From positions 1 through 64,000 of the forward strand of contig NZ_JBICTU010000006.1 in the NCBI RefSeq assembly GCF_043197795.1: DNA of 64,000 nt, given 5' to 3'. The translations under genes were made by a program, and so were the position numbers. The DNA comes from Sphaerisporangium sp040649355 (lineage in GTDB: Bacteria; Actinomycetota; Actinomycetes; Streptosporangiales; Streptosporangiaceae). Positions 56,929 through 64,000 of the stretch are shown one piece after another. Numbering within the stretch: position 1 is the first letter of the stretch; the number at the start of each line of letters is the position of its first letter. Under the pieces are notes generated by a model. That model did not search any database, was not told where the DNA came from, and saw only the letters and a program-made list of their open reading frames with translations.

Positions 56929-59250
56929 ATGGGACCCCACAAGAGTTCCTGGCGCAGAGCCGTGACGGCGGTGGCAGCGTTGCTGCTCACCGCCATCGGG
57001 CTCGTCGTCAGCCCGACTTCGGCCAGCGCCGCCGTCGCCTGTCAGGTCACCTATGAGAAGGCCTGGGAAGGCGGCAACGGGTTCGGCGGAAACGTCACGA
57101 TCAAGAACCTGGGCGACCCCCTGACCAACTGGACGCTGACCTTCGCCTTCCCGGGCAACCAGCAGGTGAGCCAGGGCTGGACCGCCGACTGGTCACAGTC
57201 CGGCGCGAACGTCACCGCGAAGAGCCTCTCGTACAACGGCAGCCAGGCGACCGGAGCCTCGTGGAGCATCGGGTTCAACGGCACGTTCAGCGGCACCAAC
57301 ACCAACCCGACCAGCTTTGCGATCAACGGTGTGACCTGTAACGGCGGGGGCGGCACGACCCAGTCCCTGGTGGTCAGCCCCACCGCGGTGACCGTCACGG
57401 CGGGCAGCACGGCGACCTACTCCGTGAAGCTGGCGGCGCAGCCGGCGAGCAACGTGACGGTGACCTCGACCGCCGGCACCGGTAACTCCGGGATCACGGT
57501 GAGCGGTGGCGCGAGCCTGACGTTCACCTCCGCGAACTGGAACACCGCGCAGAACGTGACGCTGTCGGCCGCGGCGAACGCCAGCAGCGCCAACGGCACG
57601 CGGGCCATCACGGTCGCCTCCGCCGGTCTCGCCTCGGTCGCGGTGACCGCGTCCGTCCAGGGTGGCGGCGGCACGACCCAGTCCCTGGTGGTCAGCCCCA
57701 CCGCGGTGACCGTCACGGCGGGCAGCACGGCGACCTACTCCGTGAAGCTGGCGGCGCAGCCGGCGAGCAACGTGACGGTGACCTCGACCGCCGGCACCGG
57801 TAACTCCGGCATCACGGTGACGGGCGGCGCGAGCCTGACGTTCACCTCCGCGAACTGGAACACCGCGCAGAACGTGACGCTGTCGGCCGCGGCGAACGCC
57901 AGCAGCGCCAACGGCACGCGGGCCATCACGGTCGCCTCCTCCGGCCTCACCTCGGTCACGGTCACCGCGTCCGTGCAGACCGGCGGCGGCAACCCGGGCA
58001 CGCACGTCGACAACCCCTACGTCGGCGCCACCGGCTACGTGAACAGCGACTGGTCCACCAAGGCCGCCGCCGAGCCGGGCGGCTCCGCCGTGGCGAACAT
58101 CTCGACGGGCGTGTGGCTGGACCGCATCGCCGCCATCGCCGGCTCGTCGAGCGCCAAGGGCCTGCGCGCGCACCTCGACGCGGCCGTCCAGCAGGACGCC
58201 GCCAACGGCAGCACCCCGCTGACCATCCAGTTCGTCATCTACAACCTGCCGAACCGCGACTGCTCGGCTCTGGCCTCCAACGGCGAGCTCAAGATCTCTG
58301 AGAACGGCCTCAACCGCTACAAGACCGAGTACATCGACCCGATCGCCGCGATCATGGCCGACCCCAAGTACGCGGCGCTGCGCATCGTATCGATCATCGA
58401 GATCGACTCGCTGCCGAACCTGATCACCAACACCAACATCGCCGCCTGCGCCGAGGCGCAGTCGTCGGGCGCCTATGTCCAGGGTGTGCAGTACGCCCTG
58501 AACAAGCTGCACGCGATCACGAACGTGTACACCTACATCGACGCGGGACACCACGGCTGGCTCGGCTGGGACACCAACTTCGGCCCGTCGGCCCAACTCT
58601 TCGCCAGCACCGCGCGCGGCACCACCGCGGGTATGTCCAGCGTCGACGGCTTCATCACCAACACCGCCAACTACTCCGCGCTGACCGAGCCGTACTTCAC
58701 CATCAACTCCACCCCGGGTGGCCAGACGGTGCGTCAGTCCCGCTGGGTCGACTGGAACTTCTACGTCGACGAGCTGACCTACGCCCAGGCGTTCCGCCAG
58801 CGGCTCATCACCGAGGGCTTCCCGTCGACCATCGGCATGCTGATCGACACCTCCCGTAACGGCTGGGGCGGCTCGGCCCGGCCCACGGCGGCGAGCACGT
58901 CGACCGACGTCAACACCTTCGTCGACCAGTCCCGCGTCGACCGGCGGATCCACGCCGGCAACTGGTGCAACCAGAGCGGCGCCGGGCTCGGCGAGCGTCC
59001 GAGGGCGAACCCCGCCACCGGCCTCGACGCCTACGTCTGGATCAAGCCTCCGGGCGAGTCGGACGGCTCCAGCTCCGCCATCCCGAACGACGAGGGCAAG
59101 GGCTTCGACCGGATGTGCGACCCGACCTACACCGGCAACGGCCGTAACGGCAACAACATGACCGGCGCTCTGCCGAACGCTCCGATCTCCGGCGCGTGGT
59201 TCTCGGCGCAGTTCCGTCAGCTCCTCCAGAACGCCTACCCGGCGCTCTAA
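56929..59250 (+). CDS. Secreted CBM2-GH6 cellulase (probable cellobiohydrolase)
   Basis: A 773-residue secreted glycoside hydrolase. Signal peptide about 1-35 (ends SPTSASAA). CBM2 cellulose-binding domain about 38-138 (VTYEKAWEGGNGFGGNVTIK, NWTLTFAFPGNQQVSQGW). Two near-identical 106-residue beta-sandwich linker repeats about 139-351. GH6 catalytic domain about 358-773: QFVIYNLPNRDCSALASNGE, VSIIEIDSLPNLITNTN, YIDAGHHGWLGWDTNFG, VDWNFYVDELTYAQAF, WIKPPGESDGSSSAIPND. The extended loops fit exo-acting GH6 enzymes. ATG 56929 has AAGGGAG upstream. CebR-like operator upstream, strong terminator downstream: a single inducible cellulase gene. Confidence 0.95.
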   Translation: MGPHKSSWRRAVTAVAALLLTAIGLVVSPTSASAAVACQVTYEKAWEGGNGFGGNVTIKNLGDPLTNWTLTFAFPGNQQVSQGWTADWSQSGANVTAKSLSYNGSQATGASWSIGFNGTFSGTNTNPTSFAINGVTCNGGGGTTQSLVVSPTAVTVTAGSTATYSVKLAAQPASNVTVTSTAGTGNSGITVSGGASLTFTSANWNTAQNVTLSAAANASSANGTRAITVASAGLASVAVTASVQGGGGTTQSLVVSPTAVTVTAGSTATYSVKLAAQPASNVTVTSTAGTGNSGITVTGGASLTFTSANWNTAQNVTLSAAANASSANGTRAITVASSGLTSVTVTASVQTGGGNPGTHVDNPYVGATGYVNSDWSTKAAAEPGGSAVANISTGVWLDRIAAIAGSSSAKGLRAHLDAAVQQDAANGSTPLTIQFVIYNLPNRDCSALASNGELKISENGLNRYKTEYIDPIAAIMADPKYAALRIVSIIEIDSLPNLITNTNIAACAEAQSSGAYVQGVQYALNKLHAITNVYTYIDAGHHGWLGWDTNFGPSAQLFASTARGTTAGMSSVDGFITNTANYSALTEPYFTINSTPGGQTVRQSRWVDWNFYVDELTYAQAFRQRLITEGFPSTIGMLIDTSRNGWGGSARPTAASTSTDVNTFVDQSRVDRRIHAGNWCNQSGAGLGERPRANPATGLDAYVWIKPPGESDGSSSAIPNDEGKGFDRMCDPTYTGNGRNGNNMTGALPNAPISGAWFSAQFRQLLQNAYPAL
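57344..57979. repeat. Two tandem 318-bp coding repeats in the cellulase gene
   Basis: Copies at about 57344-57661 and 57662-57979 encode 106-residue modules starting QSLVVSPTAVTVTAGSTATY and ending in TASVQ. The proteins differ at only about four positions (for example SGGASL versus TGGASL, SAGLAS versus SSGLTS), so the duplication is recent or kept by gene conversion. Confidence 0.92.
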
Positions 59251-59261
59251 CCCGCAGACCG

Positions 59262-59303
59262 CGGGCCCCGCCACGGCTGAAGCGCAGCCCGTGGCGGGGC
59301 CCG
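59262..59303 (+). terminator. Cellulase terminator
   Basis: Perfect 15-bp arms CGGGCCCCGCCACGG (59262-59276) and CCGTGGCGGGGCCCG (59289-59303), 11 bp past the stop codon. Confidence 0.88.
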
Positions 59304-59366
59304 TCACCAAACACCACCGTCCACCGAACACCACCGTCTACCGAGCAGCGGTCGTTCACCTACACC

Positions 59367-59411
59367 GTCGTGGTCCTGTCCCGGAGGGGTCCCCCCGGAC
59401 AGGGCCACGAC
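59367..59411. terminator. Second hairpin downstream of the cellulase gene
   Basis: GTCGTGGTCCTGTCCGG pairs with CCGGACAGGGCCACGAC with one G-U, around an 11-base loop. May be a backup or the end of a transcript from the other side. The remaining 59412-59740 shows short repeats of TGTCACCGGAGG (two copies) and no gene. Confidence 0.65.
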
Positions 59412-59748
59412 GTTTGTGCGGGCATGGTTCTCCCTCTGTCACCGGAGGCTTCCGTCTTGTCACCGGAGGTGCCGCGGGTGCCGCGGGACGAATGGGGGAC
59501 AGCCGCGAGTGGCACGCTGACGGCAGCCATAGACCCGGCCGCGGCATCGCGTGACCGGCCGCTGTCCCCCTGAGCGCGGCGACGGCGGAGCCCGGCCCGA
59601 ACGCGCTGCGCGGCACCCTTCAACGGCCCGAAAGCGGGACCGTCGCGGGTAACCGGCCATCGCACGCCCCCACGAGACTGGTTCTTCCCCGGGCATCAGC
59701 CATATATCCGCAGTTAATAGGCATAAATCAGACTATAAGAGGCATTGG

Positions 59749-59780
59749 TTGTACTCTTAAAACCGTTGTACGCCTACAAC
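59749..59780. promoter_or_regulatory. MarR-type operator before the MFS-MarR operon
   Basis: GTTGTA-CGCC-TACAAC (59765-59780) is a perfect inverted repeat, with another TTGTAC half-site at 59749, 16 bp before the GTG start of the MFS gene. Likely bound by the MarR protein encoded second in the operon. Confidence 0.65.
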
Positions 59781-59795
59781 CTCTTGGGGAGGGCC

Positions 59796-61238
59796 GTGAC
59801 CGAGCTCAGCCGCCGCAGGCGCATGCTCGTCCTGCTGATCTGCTGCATGAGCCTGCTCATCGTGGGGCTCGACAACACCATCGTGAACGTCGCCCTCCCG
59901 TCGATCGAGCGTGACCTTCGCGCACCGGTCTCGGGGATGCAGTGGACCATCGACGCCTACACGCTCGTGCTGGCGAGCCTCCTGCTCCTGTCGGGCTCGA
60001 CGGGCGACCGCGTCGGGCGCCGCCGCACCTTCCAGATCGGCCTGGTGGTGTTCGCGGCCGGTTCGCTCCTCTGCGGGCTGGCGCCGAGCCTCGGCTGGCT
60101 GGTGGCCTTCCGGGTCCTCCAGGCGATCGGGGGCTCGATGCTCAACCCGGTCGCCATGTCGATCATCACGAACACCTTCACCGAGCCGAGGGAACGCGCC
60201 CGCGCCATCGGCGTGTGGGGAGGCGTGGTCGGCATCAGCATGGCGCTCGGCCCGGTCGTCGGCGGGGCGCTCGTCGACACGACCGGCTGGCGCTCGATCT
60301 TCTGGATCAACGTGCCGGTCGCGGTGGCCGCCCTGCTGCTCACGGCGCTGTACGTCCCCGAGTCCCGGGCGCCTCGTCCCCGCCGGATCGACCCCGTGGG
60401 CCAGGTGCTGGTCATCGTGACGCTGGCCTCGCTCACGTACGCGATCATCGAGGTGCCGAGCAGGGGCTGGAACTCCCCGGTGATCATCGCGTTCTCGGCC
60501 GCCGCCGTGGCCGCGCTGGCCGCCCTGATCGTGTACGAGCTGCGCCGCCCGGAACCCCTGATCGAGCTGCGCTTCTTCCGCAGCGTGCCCTTCTCGGGGG
60601 CGTCGGTCATCGCGGTGAGCGCGTTCTCGGGCTTCGGCGCGTTCCTGTTCCTCAACACGCTGTACCTGCAGGACGTACGGAATCTCTCACCGTTCCACGC
60701 GGGGCTGTGCACGCTGCCCATCGCGGCGATGGCGGTCGTGTTCGCCCCGCTGTCGGGCCGGCTGGTCGGGGAGCGCGGGTCCCGGCCTTCGCTCATCATG
60801 GCGGGTGTCGCCATCACCGCCAGCGGCCTCATGCTCACCCGGCTGACCGTGACCACGCCCATCCCCTGGCTGCTCGCCGGGTACACCGTCTTCGGCTTCG
60901 GGTTCGCCATGGTCAACGCGCCCGTCACCAACACCGCCGTATCGGGGATGCCCCTGGCACAGGCCGGGGTCGCGGCGGCCGTCGCCTCGACCAGCCGCCA
61001 GGTCGGCCAGTCGCTCGGCGTGGCCGTCGCCGGGTCGGTGCTCGCGTTCGGCATGACGGGACCCCTGAGGGAGGGGTTCACCACGGCCAGCCTGCCGGGT
61101 TGGTGGATCGTCGCAGGGTACGGGGCGGTCGTGCTGCTCCTGGGTATCATCACCACGGGCAGATGGGCGAAGAGCACCGCGGAGCGGACCGCGGCACGCC
61201 TCACCGTCGACGACACGAGGATTCCCGTCACGTCATGA
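59796..61238 (+). CDS. MFS multidrug exporter (DHA2, 14-helix)
   Basis: A 480-residue transporter with about 14 helices. DHA2 signature: IVGLDNTIVNVALPSIERDL; motif A: SGSTGDRVGRRRTFQIGL; motif C: GVVGISMALGPVVGGALVDT. Exports drugs by proton antiport. GTG 59796 has GGGGAGGGCC upstream. Its stop overlaps the MarR start by 4 bp. The MarR-type operator upstream suggests induction by its own substrate. Confidence 0.9.
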   Translation: MTELSRRRRMLVLLICCMSLLIVGLDNTIVNVALPSIERDLRAPVSGMQWTIDAYTLVLASLLLLSGSTGDRVGRRRTFQIGLVVFAAGSLLCGLAPSLGWLVAFRVLQAIGGSMLNPVAMSIITNTFTEPRERARAIGVWGGVVGISMALGPVVGGALVDTTGWRSIFWINVPVAVAALLLTALYVPESRAPRPRRIDPVGQVLVIVTLASLTYAIIEVPSRGWNSPVIIAFSAAAVAALAALIVYELRRPEPLIELRFFRSVPFSGASVIAVSAFSGFGAFLFLNTLYLQDVRNLSPFHAGLCTLPIAAMAVVFAPLSGRLVGERGSRPSLIMAGVAITASGLMLTRLTVTTPIPWLLAGYTVFGFGFAMVNAPVTNTAVSGMPLAQAGVAAAVASTSRQVGQSLGVAVAGSVLAFGMTGPLREGFTTASLPGWWIVAGYGAVVLLLGIITTGRWAKSTAERTAARLTVDDTRIPVTS

Positions 61239-61651
61239 GCCACGACCCCCAGATGGCCACCCGTGTCTGGCACGGCATGCGCGCGCTCGTCCTCGACCGG
61301 TATGACCGGCGCAAGGAGGTCTGCGACGCGCTCGACATGAGCTTCATCAGGGTCAAGGCGCTGCGCCGGCTGGCCGTGGCGCCGATGACGATGCGGCAGC
61401 TCGCCGCCGAGCTGAGCACGGACGCCCCCTACACCTCGCTTGTCGTGGACGATCTCGTACGGCGCGGCCTGGTGGTGCGCGACGTCCACCCGGACGACCG
61501 CCGCCAGAAGGTCGTGACCATGACCGCCGAGGGCGAGAAGGCCGCCGTGGTCGCCGATGCGATCCTCGGCGAGCCGCCCCCGCCTTTGCTCGATCTCGGC
61601 CCCGCCGACCTGGCGGCCCTCGACCGCATCATCACGGCCCTGACCCGCTGA
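61235..61651 (+). CDS. MarR-family transcriptional regulator
   Basis: A 138-residue winged-helix protein. Recognition region: MTMRQLAAELSTDAPYTSLV; wing: RDVHPDDRRQKVVTMTAEG. Starts at ATG 61235, overlapping the MFS stop (ATGA). Probably represses its own operon through the inverted repeat at 59765. Convergent with the polyprenyl synthase gene, 9 bp apart. Confidence 0.92.
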   Translation: MSHDPQMATRVWHGMRALVLDRYDRRKEVCDALDMSFIRVKALRRLAVAPMTMRQLAAELSTDAPYTSLVVDDLVRRGLVVRDVHPDDRRQKVVTMTAEGEKAAVVADAILGEPPPPLLDLGPADLAALDRIITALTR

Positions 61652-61660
61652 GCCCCGCGC

Positions 61661-62848
61661 TCAGTGGTCGCGGTGGGTGACCAGGCGGGCGAGGGTGGTC
61701 AGCTCGAAGGCGGCCCTCGGCACGGGGTCGGCGGCCGTCAGGTGGCCGAGCGCCTCGGCCAGCAGGTCGTCGGCCCGCGCCTGGCTCCACGCACGGCCGC
61801 CCGCGGCCTCGATCAGCTCGGCGGCGCGGACCAGATCGGGACCGGTGAGCTCCTGCTCGCGGTGGTAGAGCGTCGAGAGCTCCTCACCGGCCGGAGTACC
61901 CGAGGCCAGGGCGGCGACCACGGGCAGGGACTTCTTCCGGTTGCGCAGGTCGGAGTAGACGGGCTTTCCCGTCACCGCCGGATCGCCCCAGATGCCGAGG
62001 AGATCGTCCACGAGCTGGAAGGCCAGCCCCAGGCGGGCGCCGAACCCCCGCAGCCGCTCGATCTGCTCAGGAGTCCCCCCGCCGAACAGGGCGCCGAGGG
62101 CGCAGGCGCCGCCCAGCAGCGCCCCCGTCTTGCCCTCGGCCATGCTCACACACTCGGACAGGCTCACATCGGCGCGTCTCTCGAAGGCCGTGTCCGCGCT
62201 CTGGCCCTCGACCAGATCGAGGACCGCGGCGCCGAGCACCCGGGCCCCGTCGGGAGCGGCGGGGTGGCCGTCGGCGCCCAGCACGTCGAAGGCCAGGGTC
62301 AGCAGGGCGTCACCGGCCAGGATGGCCGCGCTGACACCGAACACGCTCCAGGCCGTGGGGCGATGGCGTCGGGTCGCGTCGCCGTCCATCACGTCGTCGT
62401 GAAGCAGGGAGAAGTTGTGCACCAGCTCCACCGCGACCGCCGCCGACATGGCCGCGAGATTGAGGCCCCCGGCCGCGCCTCGGACCGCTCCCGCCTCGGG
62501 AGCGCCGTGGCCGCCCGTGGCCGGTGGCGGCGAGCCTGCGGGGACTCCGGCCGCGTCGGCGGCGATTCCGACCTCAGCAGCGCTTCCGACCTCAGCAGCG
62601 CTTCCGACCTCAGCGGCGACTCCGACCGCCTCGGCGGACAACAGGACGAGTGCCGGGCGGATGGCCTTGCCTCCGCCGCTCGTGGCCGGCCTGCCGTGCT
62701 CGTCCCGCCAGCCGAAGTGGTACTCCGTGATGCGCCGCATCGACGCGGGCAGGGTCTCCACCGCGGACCGCAGGGCGGGGCCGACCAGGTCGCGGCTCCA
62801 GGCCAGCACCTCGTGTGCCGGACGGCCCGTGGTCATCACCTTGGTCAT
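61661..62848 (-). CDS. Polyprenyl (isoprenyl) diphosphate synthase with an Ala-rich insert
   Basis: A 395-residue trans-prenyltransferase. First Asp-rich motif: LVHNFSLLHDDVMDGDATRR; second: FQLVDDLLGIWGDPAVTGK; early helix GGGKAIRPALVLLSAEAVG. Elongates isoprenyl diphosphates. Between IRPALVLLSAEAVG and the helix leading to the first DDxxD, about 45 residues are inserted, including AEVGSAAEVGSAAEVGIAAD and then GSPPPATGGHGAPEAG; relatives have a short loop. ATG 62848 has AAGGGG upstream. It lies 270 bp downstream of a family 2 encapsulin gene on the same strand, the known pairing for encapsulated terpene pathways, so it is a candidate cargo enzyme. Confidence 0.88.
   Translation of the reverse strand: MTKVMTTGRPAHEVLAWSRDLVGPALRSAVETLPASMRRITEYHFGWRDEHGRPATSGGGKAIRPALVLLSAEAVGVAAEVGSAAEVGSAAEVGIAADAAGVPAGSPPPATGGHGAPEAGAVRGAAGGLNLAAMSAAVAVELVHNFSLLHDDVMDGDATRRHRPTAWSVFGVSAAILAGDALLTLAFDVLGADGHPAAPDGARVLGAAVLDLVEGQSADTAFERRADVSLSECVSMAEGKTGALLGGACALGALFGGGTPEQIERLRGFGARLGLAFQLVDDLLGIWGDPAVTGKPVYSDLRNRKKSLPVVAALASGTPAGEELSTLYHREQELTGPDLVRAAELIEAAGGRAWSQARADDLLAEALGHLTAADPVPRAAFELTTLARLVTHRDH
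62562..62634. repeat. Three to four tandem 21-bp units in the prenyl synthase gene
   Basis: The unit CCGACCTCAGCAGCGCTT plus CCG-type junctions is repeated about three and a half times, encoding AEVGSAA-like heptads. It is in frame and confined to the insert region of the protein. Confidence 0.85.
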
Positions 62849-63118
62849 ACGCGCGACCCCTTCCCTCCGTGCCTGAACTGGGCGTGTTCGAAAGCCCCGC
62901 GGACGCCGGGGAGGACTTTCATCGACTTCATCACACTTATCGCAGTCAATCTCCGTTGTGACCACAGAAAGCTGGTCTCATCACTGTAAAACCGGGCTCA
63001 ACTCCAGCCCATGGACGGCTCTGATCCCGGGCACCGCGAGGCGTTCTCAGGATGCGCATGGAGAAGCCGGGCGACCCAAACGGTCGCCTGGCGTTTCCAT
63101 GCTGATTTCGGTCGTGGG

Positions 63119-63788
63119 TCAGAGGCCGATTTCGACGTGTTCGAGGACGCCGAGTGCGTCGGGGACCAGGACGGCGGCGGAGTAGTAGGCGCTGACGAGG
63201 TAGGACATGATGGCCTGTTCGTTGATGCCCATGAATCGGACGGAGAGGCCGGGTTCGTATTCGTCGGGGAGGCCGGTCTGGTGGAGGCCGATGACGCCTT
63301 GGTCGTCTTCTCCGGTGCGCATGACGAGGATGGAGCTGGTGCGGGTCTTGGTGATCGGGATCTTGTTGCAGGGCAGCAGGGGGACGCCGCGCCAGGACGG
63401 GATCGCGTGACCGTCGATCTCGACGCTCTGCGGATAGATCCCCCGGCGGTTGCACTCGCGGCCGAACGCGGCGATGGTCTCCGGGTGCGCGAGGAAGAAA
63501 TGGGATTTCCTTCGCCTGCAGAGGAGCTCGTCGAGGTCGTCGGGGGTGGGTGGGCCGGTGCGGGTGTGGATGCGTTGTTTGAGGTCGGCGTTGTTGAGGA
63601 GGCCGAATTCGGGGTTGTTGATGNNNNNNNNNNNNNNNNNNNNNNNNNNNNNNNNNNNNNNNNNNNNNNNNNNNNNNNNNNNNNNNNNNNNNNNNNNNNN
63701 NNNNNNNNNNNNNNNNNNNNNNGGTGGCCAGGCTCTGCTGGGTCTGGCCGTTGTGTGTGTCTGTTCTCGCGTCGGTTGTCTCGGTCAC
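63119..63788 (-). CDS. Family 2 encapsulin shell protein (EshA-like), interrupted by an assembly gap
   Basis: Two parts of one gene flank 99 N (63624-63722). The N-terminal part, from GTG 63788, is TETTDARTDTHNGQTQQSLA, matching EshA-type N-termini just before the conserved AAARNL segment. The C-terminal 168 residues are the HK97-fold end of family 2 shells: GLLNNADLKQRIHTRTGPP, FFLAHPETIAAFGRECNRRG, CNKIPITKTRTSSILVMRTG and AYYSAAVLVPDALGVLEHVE. The parts are out of frame across exactly 99 N, so the gap size is nominal; a full family 2B protein would need about 270 more residues including a cyclic-nucleotide-binding insert. Shells of this kind enclose isoprenoid enzymes. The prenyl synthase gene lies downstream. 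Confidence 0.85.
63624..63722. other. Scaffold gap of 99 N inside the encapsulin gene
   Basis: Run of 99 undetermined bases. 66 coding bases on one side plus 99 plus 505 on the other do not sum to a multiple of three, so the true gap length differs. Confidence 0.99.
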
Positions 63789-64000
63789 AACCCACACCAC
63801 CAATCACTGTCGCGCTGGAAGGGGACAAATGGATCAGCCGGAGAACTCCGGTTTGGTGCCGTGCGCGGAGAGCCGGTCAAGCCGGCAGGAATCAAGGCGT
63901 GGAACGCTGAGGTGAGGTGACACGCTCGGCCGGCCGATGGCGCGCATCGCCGATCGCGTGAGCCGGGCGGGCCCGGCACGCGCGATTAATGGCTGCCGAT
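63789..64000. other. Region upstream of the encapsulin gene
   Basis: 212 bp presumed to hold the encapsulin promoter. Repeated GAGAACTCCGG/GAGAGCCGG-type words are seen, but no clear promoter, operator or gene. The window ends here. Confidence 0.4.

Noticed and set aside
57193..59334. A 713-codon open frame antisense to the cellulase gene
   Set aside because: It mirrors the repeats of the cellulase and is Gly/Arg/Val-rich with no recognisable domain.
62946..63828. Two translations that read straight through the 99-N gap
   Set aside because: The gap length is nominal. The true encapsulin frame changes phase across it, so these fused products are artefacts.

Overview
The window is about 64 kb of very GC-rich DNA with strong third-position G/C, many GTG starts and purine-rich ribosome binding sites. 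It carries typical actinomycete gene families: an ECF42-type sigma factor with a YciI partner, SecA2, DUF5302, DUF4253, DUF1707, CebR-type operators and a CBM2-GH6 cellulase. The best guess is a filamentous actinomycete, perhaps of the Streptosporangiaceae. That placement is inference; there is no rRNA or marker gene here to fix it. A run of 99 N near the right end marks a scaffold gap.

Layout. 1-2.8 kb is a damaged mobile region: two overlapping Tn554-type tyrosine recombinase genes, the second cut short, set against the 3' stump of an HNH endonuclease gene. 2.9-4.3 kb holds a secreted SH3-like protein and a hemerythrin-like protein. 4.4-11.2 kb is a carbohydrate locus: a lacI-type regulator, a sugar-binding lipoprotein and two permeases end at a perfect terminator, and a divergent debranching-type glycosidase shares their operator region. 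11.1-18.7 kb has an MFS/MarR pair, small DUF genes, an anti-sigma-type ATPase under two perfect CebR-like boxes, and the ECF42/YciI pair. 18.8-24 kb holds a GcdH-like dehydrogenase, SecA2 and an MFS exporter. 24.1-25.9 kb is an accessory patch in which a SLATT membrane protein gene (with a frameshift) and an overlapping SLOG-type gene lie against a broken EamA gene; this is a candidate nucleotide-signalled defence module.

26-40 kb carries a VOC protein, a copper ATPase behind a CsoR-like site, a DMT transporter, a HemK-like methyltransferase and a GNAT enzyme. It also has a kinase plus acyl-CoA dehydrogenase cluster that looks like a split ACAD10/11, a TetR gene, a NERD protein, and a VWA/MoxR pair. 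At 40.05 kb is tRNA-Lys(CTT), followed by a 1.1-kb AT-richer insert bounded by two identical 54-bp repeats. 41.3-49.8 kb holds a PP2C phosphatase, menB, a mod operon with its HTH-Mop regulator, a methyltransferase, an XdhC-like protein and a SnoaL/TetR pair. 49.9-56.5 kb holds an alpha/beta hydrolase, a Tat-exported PHP-type protein with a coupled small gene, a TetR/SurE divergent pair and a membrane acyltransferase. 56.9-59.3 kb is the cellulase behind a CebR-like box. 59.8-61.7 kb is an MFS/MarR operon. 61.7-63.8 kb pairs a polyprenyl diphosphate synthase with a family 2 encapsulin shell gene that is interrupted by the scaffold gap.

The two systems most worth follow-up are the SLATT-SLOG module at 24.5-25.9 kb and the encapsulin-prenyl synthase pair at 61.7-63.8 kb. 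The tRNA-Lys insert and the unexpected CebR-like control of an anti-sigma-type ATPase come next.
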